Below, one piece after another: positions 32,109 through 40,055 of a stretch of 64,000 nt of DNA. Both the position numbers and the translations under genes were made by a program. Location: the NCBI GenBank assembly GCA_018831265.1, contig JAHJCO010000002.1, forward strand, positions 124,001-188,000. The letters run 5' to 3'. Every line of letters starts with the position of its first letter. The first letter of the stretch is position 1. The notes beneath the pieces were generated by a model. That model was given only the letters and a program-made list of their open reading frames with translations. It was not told the DNA's origin and ran no database searches. The DNA comes from Actinomycetota bacterium (lineage in GTDB: Bacteria; Actinomycetota; Geothermincolia; Fen-727; Anoxymicrobiaceae).

Positions 32109-33058
32109 GGCAGCTCCGGTCGACGGTCGGCGCGGTGCTCGTGTTCCTGCTGGCCTTCCTGCTCGTCTCGACCCTGACGGCAGGCTGCCGCCGGAGCGGC
32201 TCCGGGGACGAGGCCGACCTGGTGGACTCCATCCGGTCCGGCGGCCGCGAGCGCACCTACGTCCTGCACGTGCCTCCCGGCTACGATGAGGGAGCCGGGA
32301 ACTCCCTGGTCCTTGCCTTCCACGGACACGGCGGGCAGGGGGAGAACCAGGAGAGACTCTCGGGCATGGAGGCGGTCTCGGACGCGAACGGCTTCCTGAT
32401 CGCCTACCCGGACGGGATCGACCGCGGCTGGAACGACGGCAGGGGCATCAACGAGGGGATCGACGACGTCGGTTTCGCGCGGGACCTGGTCGAAAAGCTC
32501 TCCGCGGAGTACGGCGTCGACCCGAAGCGCGTGTATGCCACGGGCATCTCGAACGGAGGCTTCATGAGTTTCCGTCTGGCATGCGACGCCCCGGACGTCT
32601 TCGCCGCGGTTGCTCCCGTCGCCGCGCTCATGAGCGTGCCTCTCGTCGAGAGCAACAGGTCCACCACGCCGGTGTCGCTGCTGCTCATGAACGGCACCGG
32701 GGACCCCCTGGTCCCATGGGAGGGCGGCCAGATCGGCGGCGCTCTCGGCGACCGCGGGGAGGGCATCTCCACCCAGGCCAGCATAGAGTACTGGGTCGCC
32801 CTGGACGGCTGTGCGACCACCCCTCAGGCCGCGCGCCTCCCCGACATGGATCCCGGTGACGGGACCACAGTCACCCAGTACGTCTACCCGGGCGGGCGCG
32901 ACTCCACCGAGGTGGTCCTGTGCGAGGTGACCGGCGGCGGTCACACCTGGCCCGGGGGATATCAGTACATGCGCGAGAGTATCATCGGCCGGACCTCGCG
33001 CGACCTGGAGGCAAGCGAGTACATCTGGGAGTTCTTCCGCGACCACCCGCGTGACTAA
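32105..33058 (+). CDS. Lipoprotein esterase, PHB depolymerase / LpqC-like
   Basis: The 317-residue product starts at GTG 32105, overlapping the radical SAM stop (GTGA), with GGGAGGTGG upstream. The lipobox LTAGC lies near residue 28. The esterase part has YVLHVPPGYDEG, a HGHGGQGENQ oxyanion region, the nucleophile motif GISNGGFMS, Asp in GTGDPLVPWEG and His in GGGHTWPGG. It matches polyhydroxybutyrate-depolymerase/feruloyl-esterase-like exported proteins (COG3509 type). It probably cleaves ester polymers or acylated polysaccharide at the cell surface. Confidence 0.85.
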   Translation: MRQLRSTVGAVLVFLLAFLLVSTLTAGCRRSGSGDEADLVDSIRSGGRERTYVLHVPPGYDEGAGNSLVLAFHGHGGQGENQERLSGMEAVSDANGFLIAYPDGIDRGWNDGRGINEGIDDVGFARDLVEKLSAEYGVDPKRVYATGISNGGFMSFRLACDAPDVFAAVAPVAALMSVPLVESNRSTTPVSLLLMNGTGDPLVPWEGGQIGGALGDRGEGISTQASIEYWVALDGCATTPQAARLPDMDPGDGTTVTQYVYPGGRDSTEVVLCEVTGGGHTWPGGYQYMRESIIGRTSRDLEASEYIWEFFRDHPRD

Positions 33059-33062
33059 GATG

Positions 33063-33110
33063 GGGGTCAGGCAGGATTCAAGTCATATGACTTGAATCCT
33101 GCCTGACCCC
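33063..33110. repeat. Perfect palindrome of repeat type A, 24-base arms
   Basis: GGGGTCAGGCAGGATTCAAG plus TCAT, followed at once by its exact reverse complement, gives a 48-base perfect palindrome without a loop. It lies between the convergent genes ending at 33058 and 33119, where it could stop transcription in both directions. Confidence 0.95.
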
Positions 33111-33118
33111 GGTTCTAG

Positions 33119-33592
33119 TCATTCGAGCTTGACCGAGAAGCCGAAGCGGCCTTCCTCGTAGTACCCGCTGGGGAAGTACGCCGCGTACTTGACCGCGTAG
33201 TTTCCCGTCACGTTCGTGTTCACCGGGACGTACATGGTGCGCGCCTCCGGGGTCAGCACGTTGGCCCCCGTAGTCACCGACAGCCCGTCGCGCGTCACCT
33301 CTATGAATGACCCGGCGGACAGCCCCTTGCTGAAGTTGATGAAGACTGCGGGAATCGGAGCGGTCAGGAGCGCGTTGTTCGGCGGCTCGCTGGAGGCGAA
33401 GTTTATGGCTCTTACTTCCGTGAAGCTCTCCTGGACGAACGGTGGAGGGGGGGGCTCGGTGGACTCCGGCGCGCTGTCCTTCGGCGCGCTCGAGCGTGGC
33501 GCGGAGGCCTGTGGCTGCTTCGCCCCCCCGCAGCCCGCAACGAGCACGATCCCCAGCACCAGCACCGCGAACAGAAATATCGATCGCTTCAA
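33119..33592 (-). CDS. CopC-like lipoprotein
   Basis: The 157-residue product has a signal peptide with lipobox LVAGC (near residue 21), a Pro/Ser/Ala-rich linker and a CopC/Ig-like beta domain: SSEPPNNALLTAPIPAVFIN, FSKGLSAGSFIEVT, YVPVNTNVTGNYAVKYAAYF. No histidine- or methionine-based copper site is obvious, so structural binding or adhesion is as likely as copper handling. Start is TTG 33592 with AGAGGTGA upstream. It is 12 bases behind the sensor kinase and probably co-transcribed with it. Confidence 0.7.
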   Translation of the reverse strand: MKRSIFLFAVLVLGIVLVAGCGGAKQPQASAPRSSAPKDSAPESTEPPPPPFVQESFTEVRAINFASSEPPNNALLTAPIPAVFINFSKGLSAGSFIEVTRDGLSVTTGANVLTPEARTMYVPVNTNVTGNYAVKYAAYFPSGYYEEGRFGFSVKLE

Positions 33593-33604
33593 CCGCTCAC
33601 CTCT

Positions 33605-35887
33605 TCAATCCTCACGCCCCGGGCCGTTCAACCCCCTCAGGCTGAACTCGAAGCATGCGCCGCCGTCGTTATATACCCTGATCGTGCCGCCGTAGAGCGA
33701 TACGATCCTTTCCACTATGGTGAGGCCGATCCCGGTGGACCCATCCTCGCCGCGCGCGAACGGCATGAAGACCTTGTCGAGCAGTCCCGCCGGGATGCCT
33801 GGACCGTTGTCGCGGACCAGGTACGTGTATCCGCCGCCCTCCGGCCCCGCCGTGCGGGAGATCTCCATGGAGGGGCTCTCCGCCGTATTGTGCGCTAAGA
33901 CATTGCCGACCAGATTGCCGAACAGCTGGTACACGTGGGTGGGGCTTGCCATCAGCCGGCCCAGGTCGTCATCGGCCTTCACCTCGAGACCCCGCTCCCG
34001 GATGTCGCCGGCCCTCTCCTCGAGCACCCGCCCGACCACAACAGAGACGTCGACCTCCTCGACCTCTCGGGGCACGTTGCCGGCCTCGGCCAGCGAGAGC
34101 AGGTCGTCGATCAGTGCCGTAGCGCGCCCGGCAGCCTCCCCTATCATCCGGCTCACCTGGCCGACCTCGTCCATCGCCTCGTCGGTCCGGTTCTCCAGCA
34201 GCACCTCGAGGGTGTCGGCGGCGAGCGCGATCCCCGAGATCGGCCCCTTCAGGTCGTGAGACACGGTGTGGGCAAAACCCTCCAGCTCGGCGTTCACGCA
34301 CTGGAGCGCCTGCTCGCCGCGCCTCCTCTCCGTGATGTCCCGCACTATCGCGATCAGCCCGACCGGCACGCCGGCGGCATCCACCATCCGTGAGGAGCTC
34401 ACCTCCGCGGGAAGCACGCTGCCGTCGGCGCGCACCAGGTCGTACTCGTTGTGGTGCACCTCGCCGGTCTCGAGGCCTCTTATGGAGTTCTCGAAGACTC
34501 TGACCCGGTCGTAAGGCGCGACGATGTCGAGCACGCTCATGCCCTCGAGCTCCCCAGGGTCATCCACCCCGTACATGGCCGCGGCCTGCCTGTTGACGGT
34601 CTGGAAGGTGTAGTTGAGGTCCACCACCGCTATCGCGTCCGGCGAGGTCTCCACCACGGCGCGGTACCGCTCCTCGCTGTCCCTGAGCATCTCCTGGGCT
34701 TCGTGCCGCGGGGTGACGTCCTCGACGGTCCCCTCGTAGTACAGCGTGCGCCCCGTGACGTCCATCACGGCCCTGGCGTTCACCCTCATCCAGAAGGTGG
34801 TTCCGTCCTTCCTGTGTACCTCGGCCTCGAACCACTGGACGGCGCCGTCGCTCTCCAGCCTCCGGATGAAATCCTGGCGGCGTCCCGGCTCCACGTAGCG
34901 CTCGGCGATGTTCTCTATGTCGGCTATCATCTGCTCCGGAGTCTCGTAGCCCCAGGTGGTCGCCATCACCTGGTTCACCGTGATGAAGCGGCCCTCGCGG
35001 GTGCTCTGGAACATCCCCACCACGGAGTTCTCGAAGATGTCGCGGTACTTCTTCTCCGCCTCCCGGAGCGCCGCCTCGGCGCGCCGCCTGAGGGTGATGT
35101 CCTTGAAGACCATGACCGCGTAGTTGATCTCGCCACTCTCGTCCATCACCGGGGCGGCGGTCACTTCTATGGGTATCGTCCGGTCGGGTCGGCGTATCTC
35201 CACGTCCTCGACGGTCACGTGCTGGCCGGTCAGGGCCCGTACTATGGGAGTGCGATCGTAGGGGTAGAGACGGTCGGTGCCGCTCACGTACATGTGGTAG
35301 ACGTCGGGGAGCTGCCCGGCGCGCGCCTCGGGCCCCAGGCCCCGGATGCCCCTGCCGAGAAGTTCTTCCGCGACGCGGTTGGCGAAGCGCGGCTTTCCGC
35401 TCTTGTCTACCAGCAGGACCGCCACCGGAAGGCTCTCTATGAGACTCGTGAGTCTTCCCTCCACCTCCCTGAGCGCCTTCTCGGCCTGGAACCGCTCGGT
35501 GAGGTCCCTGATGGCGGTAGCCCGCACCGTGCGACCGTGGAGGGGTATCGATCGGCCACGCAGCTCCATCGGAAACGTCGAGCCGTCGCTTCGCATGCCC
35601 ATGGCGCGGTACGGCTCCTCCGAACCTTCGCGCATCTTCTCCATTACCAGCGCCCGGGTCTCGGGCGCGGCCAGGTCCAGGGCGCTGGTGCCGACGACCT
35701 CGGCCGCTTCGACCCCGAACAGATCGGCGAACGCCTGGTTGACCGCGAGTATGGTTCCCTGGTCGAGTATGACTATGGCCTCGAACGCCGCGTCGGCGAG
35801 CAGGCGAAGGCGGGTCTCGCTCTCCTCCAGCTCGCGCTCGGCATCCTCGATCGACTCTATGGGATCGTCCCCGTCGAACTCGTCCAT
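33605..35887 (-). CDS. Multi-PAS sensor histidine kinase
   Basis: The 760-residue protein holds four PAS domains (about 25-145, 148-280, 285-410, 415-540), each ending in a DIT-x-RR-type PAC motif. A HisKA domain follows with the phospho-acceptor motif HTVSHDLKGPISG, then an HATPase_c domain (NLVGNVLAHN, DNGPGIP, GIGLTIVERIV). No transmembrane segment is seen, so it senses cytoplasmic signals, perhaps redox or ligand state. No response regulator is adjacent. GAGGGC lies before ATG 35887. Confidence 0.9.
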   Translation of the reverse strand: MDEFDGDDPIESIEDAERELEESETRLRLLADAAFEAIVILDQGTILAVNQAFADLFGVEAAEVVGTSALDLAAPETRALVMEKMREGSEEPYRAMGMRSDGSTFPMELRGRSIPLHGRTVRATAIRDLTERFQAEKALREVEGRLTSLIESLPVAVLLVDKSGKPRFANRVAEELLGRGIRGLGPEARAGQLPDVYHMYVSGTDRLYPYDRTPIVRALTGQHVTVEDVEIRRPDRTIPIEVTAAPVMDESGEINYAVMVFKDITLRRRAEAALREAEKKYRDIFENSVVGMFQSTREGRFITVNQVMATTWGYETPEQMIADIENIAERYVEPGRRQDFIRRLESDGAVQWFEAEVHRKDGTTFWMRVNARAVMDVTGRTLYYEGTVEDVTPRHEAQEMLRDSEERYRAVVETSPDAIAVVDLNYTFQTVNRQAAAMYGVDDPGELEGMSVLDIVAPYDRVRVFENSIRGLETGEVHHNEYDLVRADGSVLPAEVSSSRMVDAAGVPVGLIAIVRDITERRRGEQALQCVNAELEGFAHTVSHDLKGPISGIALAADTLEVLLENRTDEAMDEVGQVSRMIGEAAGRATALIDDLLSLAEAGNVPREVEEVDVSVVVGRVLEERAGDIRERGLEVKADDDLGRLMASPTHVYQLFGNLVGNVLAHNTAESPSMEISRTAGPEGGGYTYLVRDNGPGIPAGLLDKVFMPFARGEDGSTGIGLTIVERIVSLYGGTIRVYNDGGACFEFSLRGLNGPGRED

Positions 35888-35964
35888 CGTGCCCTCATTC
35901 AGATAGAGTCCTCTCCGGAATGAGAGGACCCGCGGACATTATATCAGCCGGCCGCGCCCGCTCC

Positions 35965-36990
35965 TCAACCGCATACCTGCCTGAACACCCGCATGAAGTT
36001 CAAGCCCAGTATCTTCTCCACATCGTCGTAGCCGTAGCCGCGGTCCAGGAAGAGCTGGGTCAGCCGAGGCAGGTCCGTCGCGTCGTCCATCCCCACCGGG
36101 GTCCGGATGAACCCGTCCCAGTCGGATCCCAGCGCCAGGTGGTCGACCCCCACCAGCTCCCTGATGTGGTCCGCGTGGTCCACCACCACGTCCAGCGTCG
36201 GGCGGGGGCCCTCGCACGACAACCAGTGGTCGGCGTATATCAGCCCGATGACCCCGCCGGTGCCCGCGATATCCCTGATGTCCCGGTCGGTGAGGTTGCG
36301 GAACGTGGGCCTCACGGCGGCGGCGGCCCCGTGGCTGACGATGACGGGGTCGCGGCTGCGAGCGCACACCTCGGCAATGAGGTCGGTGTGCACGTGCGCG
36401 ACATCCACCAGCATCCCCAGGTCGTTCATTAGCTCCACCGCCTCGATACCGGCTGAAGGAAGCGCGGCGCTCTTCTTCCGCTTCGTCGCCGATGTCACCG
36501 CGAAGCGGTTGGAGCTGAAGTGCGCCAGCGTTATGTAGCGCACCCCCCGGTCGTACAGCCCCCGTATGCTCTCGACCGTGCCGCTCAGCATGTGCATCCC
36601 CTCCACGCCGAGCATGACCGAGATGCGCCCCTCCTCCTTCGCCCTCAAGACGTCCTCAGCGCGCGTGGCGGCTCGCAGCCGCCCGGCGTTCTTCCGCAGT
36701 ACGAACTCGGCGTAGTCGATATTGGCCGAAGCCCGGGCGAAGCCCCGGTGGGGCCAGGGGTGTGTCACTATGCCCAGCCAGACACCGTCCACGCCTCCCT
36801 GCGCCAGTTTCGGGACGTCGGCGTGCAGCATCCAGGGCCTGAACCCCCGCGGCGCCCGGTGCCGCTTCGACAGGTCCATCCCGAGCAGCTTCGCGGCGAT
36901 GAGGGAGTCGGTATGCAGGTCGATGACCAGCGAGCGCCGGTGGAACTCCAGCGTCTCCTCGCTGACATGGATGTGGCTGGTCCTTCTCAC
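35965..36990 (-). CDS. Membrane dipeptidase (renal dipeptidase, M19)
   Basis: The 341-residue protein has M19 signatures: LVIDLHTDSL (HxD metal ligands), LGVEGMHML (bridging Glu), LVDVAHVH, VIVSHGAAAAV and LALGSDWDGF. It lacks a signal peptide, so it is cytoplasmic. It hydrolyses dipeptides, including D-amino-acid or cysteinyl dipeptides. Start is GTG 36990 with GAAGGA six bases upstream. The usual family length is about 320-370, so it is complete. Confidence 0.9.
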   Translation of the reverse strand: MRRTSHIHVSEETLEFHRRSLVIDLHTDSLIAAKLLGMDLSKRHRAPRGFRPWMLHADVPKLAQGGVDGVWLGIVTHPWPHRGFARASANIDYAEFVLRKNAGRLRAATRAEDVLRAKEEGRISVMLGVEGMHMLSGTVESIRGLYDRGVRYITLAHFSSNRFAVTSATKRKKSAALPSAGIEAVELMNDLGMLVDVAHVHTDLIAEVCARSRDPVIVSHGAAAAVRPTFRNLTDRDIRDIAGTGGVIGLIYADHWLSCEGPRPTLDVVVDHADHIRELVGVDHLALGSDWDGFIRTPVGMDDATDLPRLTQLFLDRGYGYDDVEKILGLNFMRVFRQVCG

Positions 36991-37021
36991 GGTCCTTCAC
37001 ACCTGATGAATATGGAGTGGC

Positions 37022-37094
37022 GTCGGACAATTTCGTTCATTGTAGCTTGAAGTCTGGTGCGGAGCCATGGAATGAACGCAAGTGTCCGACCCCA
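37022..37094. repeat. Inverted repeat, variant of type D
   Basis: GTCGGACA...CGTTCATT and AATGAACG...TGTCCGACCCC are inverted around a short centre. The outer TATGGAGTGGC matches the type D copy at 44690. It lies between the divergent dipeptidase and redox operon. Confidence 0.7.
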
Positions 37095-37162
37095 CGGTCA
37101 TAGACGTTGGGCGGTTGGGAATCGGGGATGTGTCCGGGGCAGGATACCGACCGGCTTCCTAG

Positions 37163-37170
37163 TATAGAAT
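37163..37170 (+). promoter_or_regulatory. Likely -10 element of the redox operon
   Basis: TATAGAAT lies 40 bases before the glutaredoxin start. The same octamer precedes the radical SAM gene at 30396. No clear -35 is present. Confidence 0.35.
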
Positions 37171-37209
37171 ACCCATCGGCCGATGCCAGAAGCGAGGAGG
37201 ACGAACCCT

Positions 37210-37503
37210 ATGATCGAACTCGACTGCCTGGAGACCGTCGAAGGATCCACCGGGGACCACGACCTGGTGCTCTTTGCCCTCAGCACCTGCCCCCACTGCC
37301 GGCGCGCGCGCGATTTCCTGGGCACCAACGACCTCACCTACCGTTTCGTCTATCTCGACCAGCTCAAGGGCGACGAGCAGAAGGAGGTGCTGGAGATCAC
37401 CGACCGTTTCAACCCCCGCCGGTCCTTCCCTACGCTGGTGATCGACGACGAGGGCGTGCTGGTGGGCTTCAGCGAGACCGACTGGAAGGCCAGGCTCCTT
37501 TGA
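37210..37503 (+). CDS. Glutaredoxin-like thiol oxidoreductase
   Basis: The 97-residue protein has the thioredoxin fold with the active site LSTCPHCRRARDFL (CPHC, about residues 26-29), the cis-Pro region SFPTLVIDDEG and a C-terminal GFSETDWKARLL, as in NrdH/glutaredoxin-like proteins. AGGAGG lies ten bases before ATG 37210; ATG 37183 upstream is less well placed. Its stop is overlapped by the start of the next gene. As the first gene of the operon it is the likely client or partner of the disulfide reductase that follows. Confidence 0.85.
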   Translation: MIELDCLETVEGSTGDHDLVLFALSTCPHCRRARDFLGTNDLTYRFVYLDQLKGDEQKEVLEITDRFNPRRSFPTLVIDDEGVLVGFSETDWKARLL

Positions 37504-38000
37504 AGGGCGCCGCCGGAACGGACGCCGCAGCGTTCTTCACCAGGCTTCGCGACGAGGCGGAGGCCGCCGGCTACCACCTGAACCCGGACCACGAGTTCAC
37601 CATGCAGCTCGTCGACGGCCTGATGACCAACGTCGACCGGTTCGGCTATCCGCTCTGCCCCTGCCGCCTGTCGAGCGGTGACAGGCGGTCCGACCTGGAC
37701 GTCATCTGCCCCTGCGACTACCGCGATCCGGACCTCGACGAGTACGACACCTGTTACTGAGGTCTCTACGTGTCCGGGCGGGTCCTGGACGGAGAGGCGA
37801 GCGTCGAATCCATCCCCGAGCGCAGGCCGGCGGTCCGCCCCGAGGCGGCACCCGGGCCCGCGACGCAGGACACCGGTGAGATTAAGATCTGGCGCTGCAA
37901 GGTCTGCGGGTACCTGTGCGCTCGAAGGGCTCCACCGGAGACCTGTCCCATCTGCCACGTCGGCAGGGAGCGCTTCGAGCCCTTCCCTGTTCGGATCTGA
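37500..38000 (+). CDS. Selenocysteine-containing ferredoxin:disulfide reductase (FTR catalytic domain + rubredoxin)
   Basis: The frame from TTG 37500 (overlapping the glutaredoxin stop, TTGA) runs through an in-frame TGA at 37758-37760 to TGA at 37998: 166 residues. Residues 1-95 match the ferredoxin:thioredoxin reductase catalytic subunit: CPCR (53-56), CPCD (70-73) and CY-UGA-GLYV (85-91). In the plant enzyme the equivalent residues are Fe4S4 ligands plus the active cysteine pair Cys57/Cys87; here they are Cys55 and the UGA residue 87. Residues about 128-160 are rubredoxin-like (CKVCGYLCARR, CPICHVG). FTR-rubredoxin fusions occur in methanogens as ferredoxin:disulfide reductases. A SECIS-like hairpin begins 11 nt after the UGA. 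Reading UGA as stop would remove the catalytic residue and strand a rubredoxin with no start. Confidence 0.85.
37758..37760 (+). other. In-frame UGA, predicted selenocysteine codon 87
   Basis: The TGA replaces the second Cys of the FTR CxC motif (CYC in relatives). The downstream codons GLYVSGRV continue the family's sequence without frame change. Confidence 0.8.
37772..37790 (+). promoter_or_regulatory. Predicted bacterial SECIS hairpin
   Basis: GUCCGGG-CGGGU-CCUGGAC: 7 pairs (one G-U) and a 5-base loop, with 18 nt between the UGA and the loop. G is the second loop base and GGGU lies in the loop. This fits the known bacterial rule (loop 16-37 nt after UGA, G in the first two loop bases). 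Confidence 0.7.
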
Positions 38001-38012
38001 AGGCGGGTTGAC

Positions 38013-39404
38013 GTGGAGAAGTTCGTCGTCATCGGAGGTGTGGCGGCCGGGACCACCGCCGCCACCAGGGCGCGCCGCTGCTGTCCCGACGCTGAGATAA
38101 CCATGTTCGAGCAGGGGGACTTCGTCTCCTATGCCGGGTGAGGCATGCCATACCTCATCGGCGGCGTGACCGCCGACTACAACAACCTCATCGCCAGGAC
38201 CCCGGCCGAGTTCCGCTCCCTGAACAACATCGATGTGCGTACCCGGCACAGGGTCACGGCGATCGAGCCGGAGAAGAGACGCGTTCTCGTCGCCGATTTG
38301 GCGGGCGGAGAAAACTCTCTCGTCGAATATACCAGTCTCCTGGTGGCGACCGGTGCCGTCGCCTTCGTCCCGCCCGTGGAAGGGCGCGACCTGGACGGCG
38401 TCTTCCCCCTGAGGGTCCTCGCCGACGCCCTGGGCATCATGGACTACATCTCGCGCGAGACGCCCACCCGCGCGGTGGTGGTGGGGGCGGGCCCGATAGG
38501 CCTGGAGATGTGCGAGGCCCTCCGGCGGCTCGGCATGGGCGTCACGCTGCTGGAGATGGCGGAGCAGGTGATGCCGCTGATCGACCCCGAGCTGGCCTCC
38601 GACGTCCAGGCGGTCCTGGAGAGGGAGGGGGTCACCTGCCTGCTGGGCGAGCGCCTGGAGGGCATCGAGGGGGCGGGCCGTGCCAGGCGGGTGATCACCG
38701 GCTCGGGCGCGGTCGAGGCCGACCTGGTCATACTGGGGATCGGCATCCGCCCCAACGTGGGGCTCGCCAGCGAAGCCGGAGTGGAGCTCGGCGCCAGGGG
38801 TGCCATACGGGTGGACCGCAACCTCTCGACGAACCTTCCCGGCGTCTTCGCGGCCGGAGATTGCGCTACGACCACCAACACCGTTACCGGCGCCGAGGCC
38901 TGGATACCCCTTGGCTCGACCGCGCGCAAGCAGGGCAGGGCCGCTGGCGAGCGCCTGTCCGGGGCCGACACGCAGTTCCCCGGGGTGCAGGGGACTTCGG
39001 TGGTCAAGTGCTTCGACCTTACCGTCGGCCGCACGGGGCTCACCCCGTCCGAGGCCGAGGCCGCCGGGTTCGAGCCGGTCGACACGGTCATGGAAGCCCC
39101 CTCTCTTCACGAGTACTACCCCGATGGTGGTAATATGCATCTGAAGCTGACCGCGGAGAAGGAGACGGGAAGGTTGCTGGGAGCGCAGGTGGTGGGCGAG
39201 ATGGAATCGGGGGCCGACCGGCGCCTCGACGTCTTCGCCATGGCCGTAAGGGCGTCACTGAGCGCAGACGACCTCCAGTACCTCGACCTGGCATACGCTC
39301 CGCCGTACTCCACCGCCGTCGACGCCGCCATCATCGCCGGGAACCTGCTCTCCGGCGCGGTCTATGGAAAGACATGCGGCTGCACGCCGGAGGGGTTGGA
39401 TTGA
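38013..39404 (+). CDS. Selenocysteine-containing NADH oxidase / CoA-disulfide reductase-type flavoprotein
   Basis: From GTG 38013 the frame runs through TGA 38139-38141 to 39404: 463 residues. FVVIGGVAAGTTAATRARR is the FAD motif; FEQGDFVSYAG-UGA-GMPYLIGG matches the family's SYxxCGxPYxIGG, with UGA at residue 43, the number of the catalytic Cys43 of staphylococcal CoA-disulfide reductase. Then follow NAD motif VVVGAGPIGLEMCEALRRLG, GVFAAGDCATT and the dimerisation domain with MHLKLTAEKETGRLLGAQ. Family members reduce O2, CoA disulfide, polysulfide or peroxide with NAD(P)H through this residue. A SECIS-like hairpin follows. A start at ATG 38145 would delete the FAD site, so readthrough is needed for function. 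Confidence 0.87.
38139..38141 (+). other. In-frame UGA, predicted selenocysteine codon 43
   Basis: TGA stands exactly at the redox-active cysteine of the family motif. Codons before and after are in the same frame and fully conserved in character. Confidence 0.82.
38158..38176 (+). promoter_or_regulatory. Predicted bacterial SECIS hairpin
   Basis: UCGGCGG-CGUGA-CCGCCGA: seven perfect pairs, 5-base loop, 23 nt between UGA and loop, G second in the loop followed by U. Size, distance and loop closely match the hairpin in the gene before it. Confidence 0.72.
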
Positions 39405-40024
39405 GACACGAGGTGGGATTGCACGGTATCCGTCTGGCGGTGGTCGCTTTCGCGCTGCTGACCCTTGCGATGCTCCCGCTGCAGGGGTGTGCCGGCGCCC
39501 CGCCTCGCAGCGAGCTGTACTACGCGTGTGCCCCCGGCAACTGGTGGCTCTTCCAGGGGTCCGGTGAGGGTACGCAGTACACCATAGAGATCAGGCTCGA
39601 GCACGCCGAGGGGGGCGCCCCAGACGTCCTGGACGGGAAGGTCACGGGAAGCCTGGGCACCTTCACGTTCTCCGAGCAGGGCTTCCTGCTGAGGACCGGC
39701 CCCGAGTTCCTGCAGATAATCCTGCCCTCCGAGGCATCCATCGCGACCCCCGCGGATAACGACCCGTACCTCCCGGTACCGCTGCAGGTGGGCGTTCAGT
39801 ACGGGACCGACCTCGCCGGTGTCGTCGGGCCGGACTCGCTCTGGGTGCTCAGGCAGGTCAAGGCCGCAACGCCGTGGGGAGAGGTGGACGCCCTCGAGAT
39901 GGCCGACAACCGCGACCCGGCGCAGGCGGACTACCTGATCACCTTCGCGCCGTACCTCGGGCCGGTCGAGATCGACATCGCAGATACGCCTCCCCTCACC
40001 CTGAAGAACGCCGGCGTCAAGTAG
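39401..40024 (+). CDS. Lipoprotein of unknown function
   Basis: The 207-residue product starts at TTG 39401, overlapping the flavoprotein stop (TTGA), with GGAGGGG six bases upstream. A signal peptide ends in the lipobox PLQGC (near residue 30). The mature part is beta-rich (YYACAPGNWWLFQGSGEGTQ, VTGSLGTFTFSEQGFLLRTG) and includes YLITFAPYLGPVEI near the end, as in exported proteins of unknown role. Coupling places it in the redox operon although it acts outside the cell. Confidence 0.7.
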   Translation: MRHEVGLHGIRLAVVAFALLTLAMLPLQGCAGAPPRSELYYACAPGNWWLFQGSGEGTQYTIEIRLEHAEGGAPDVLDGKVTGSLGTFTFSEQGFLLRTGPEFLQIILPSEASIATPADNDPYLPVPLQVGVQYGTDLAGVVGPDSLWVLRQVKAATPWGEVDALEMADNRDPAQADYLITFAPYLGPVEIDIADTPPLTLKNAGVK

Positions 40025-40055
40025 TCCTTTCCCGCGGCGGACACGTACCTGCGAC

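Noticed and set aside
31976..33058. Longer frame of the esterase lipoprotein beginning inside the radical SAM gene
   Set aside because: The lipoprotein signal begins at GTG 32105 with its own ribosome site and GTGA overlap.
37758..38141. UGA read as tryptophan or glycine genome-wide (alternative genetic code)
   Set aside because: Many intact genes here end at TGA with overlapping downstream starts (for example 2473, 27318, 37503, 39404), so UGA is normally a stop.
37350..39140. A 596-codon minus-strand open frame opposite the redox operon
   Set aside because: The plus strand holds FTR, rubredoxin and FAD/NAD motifs; the antisense frame has none and would need the selenoprotein genes to be chance.
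38145..39404. A separate shorter flavoprotein gene starting at ATG 38145
   Set aside because: It would lack the N-terminal FAD-binding motif found in frame at 38013-38138, and there is no ribosome site before 38145.
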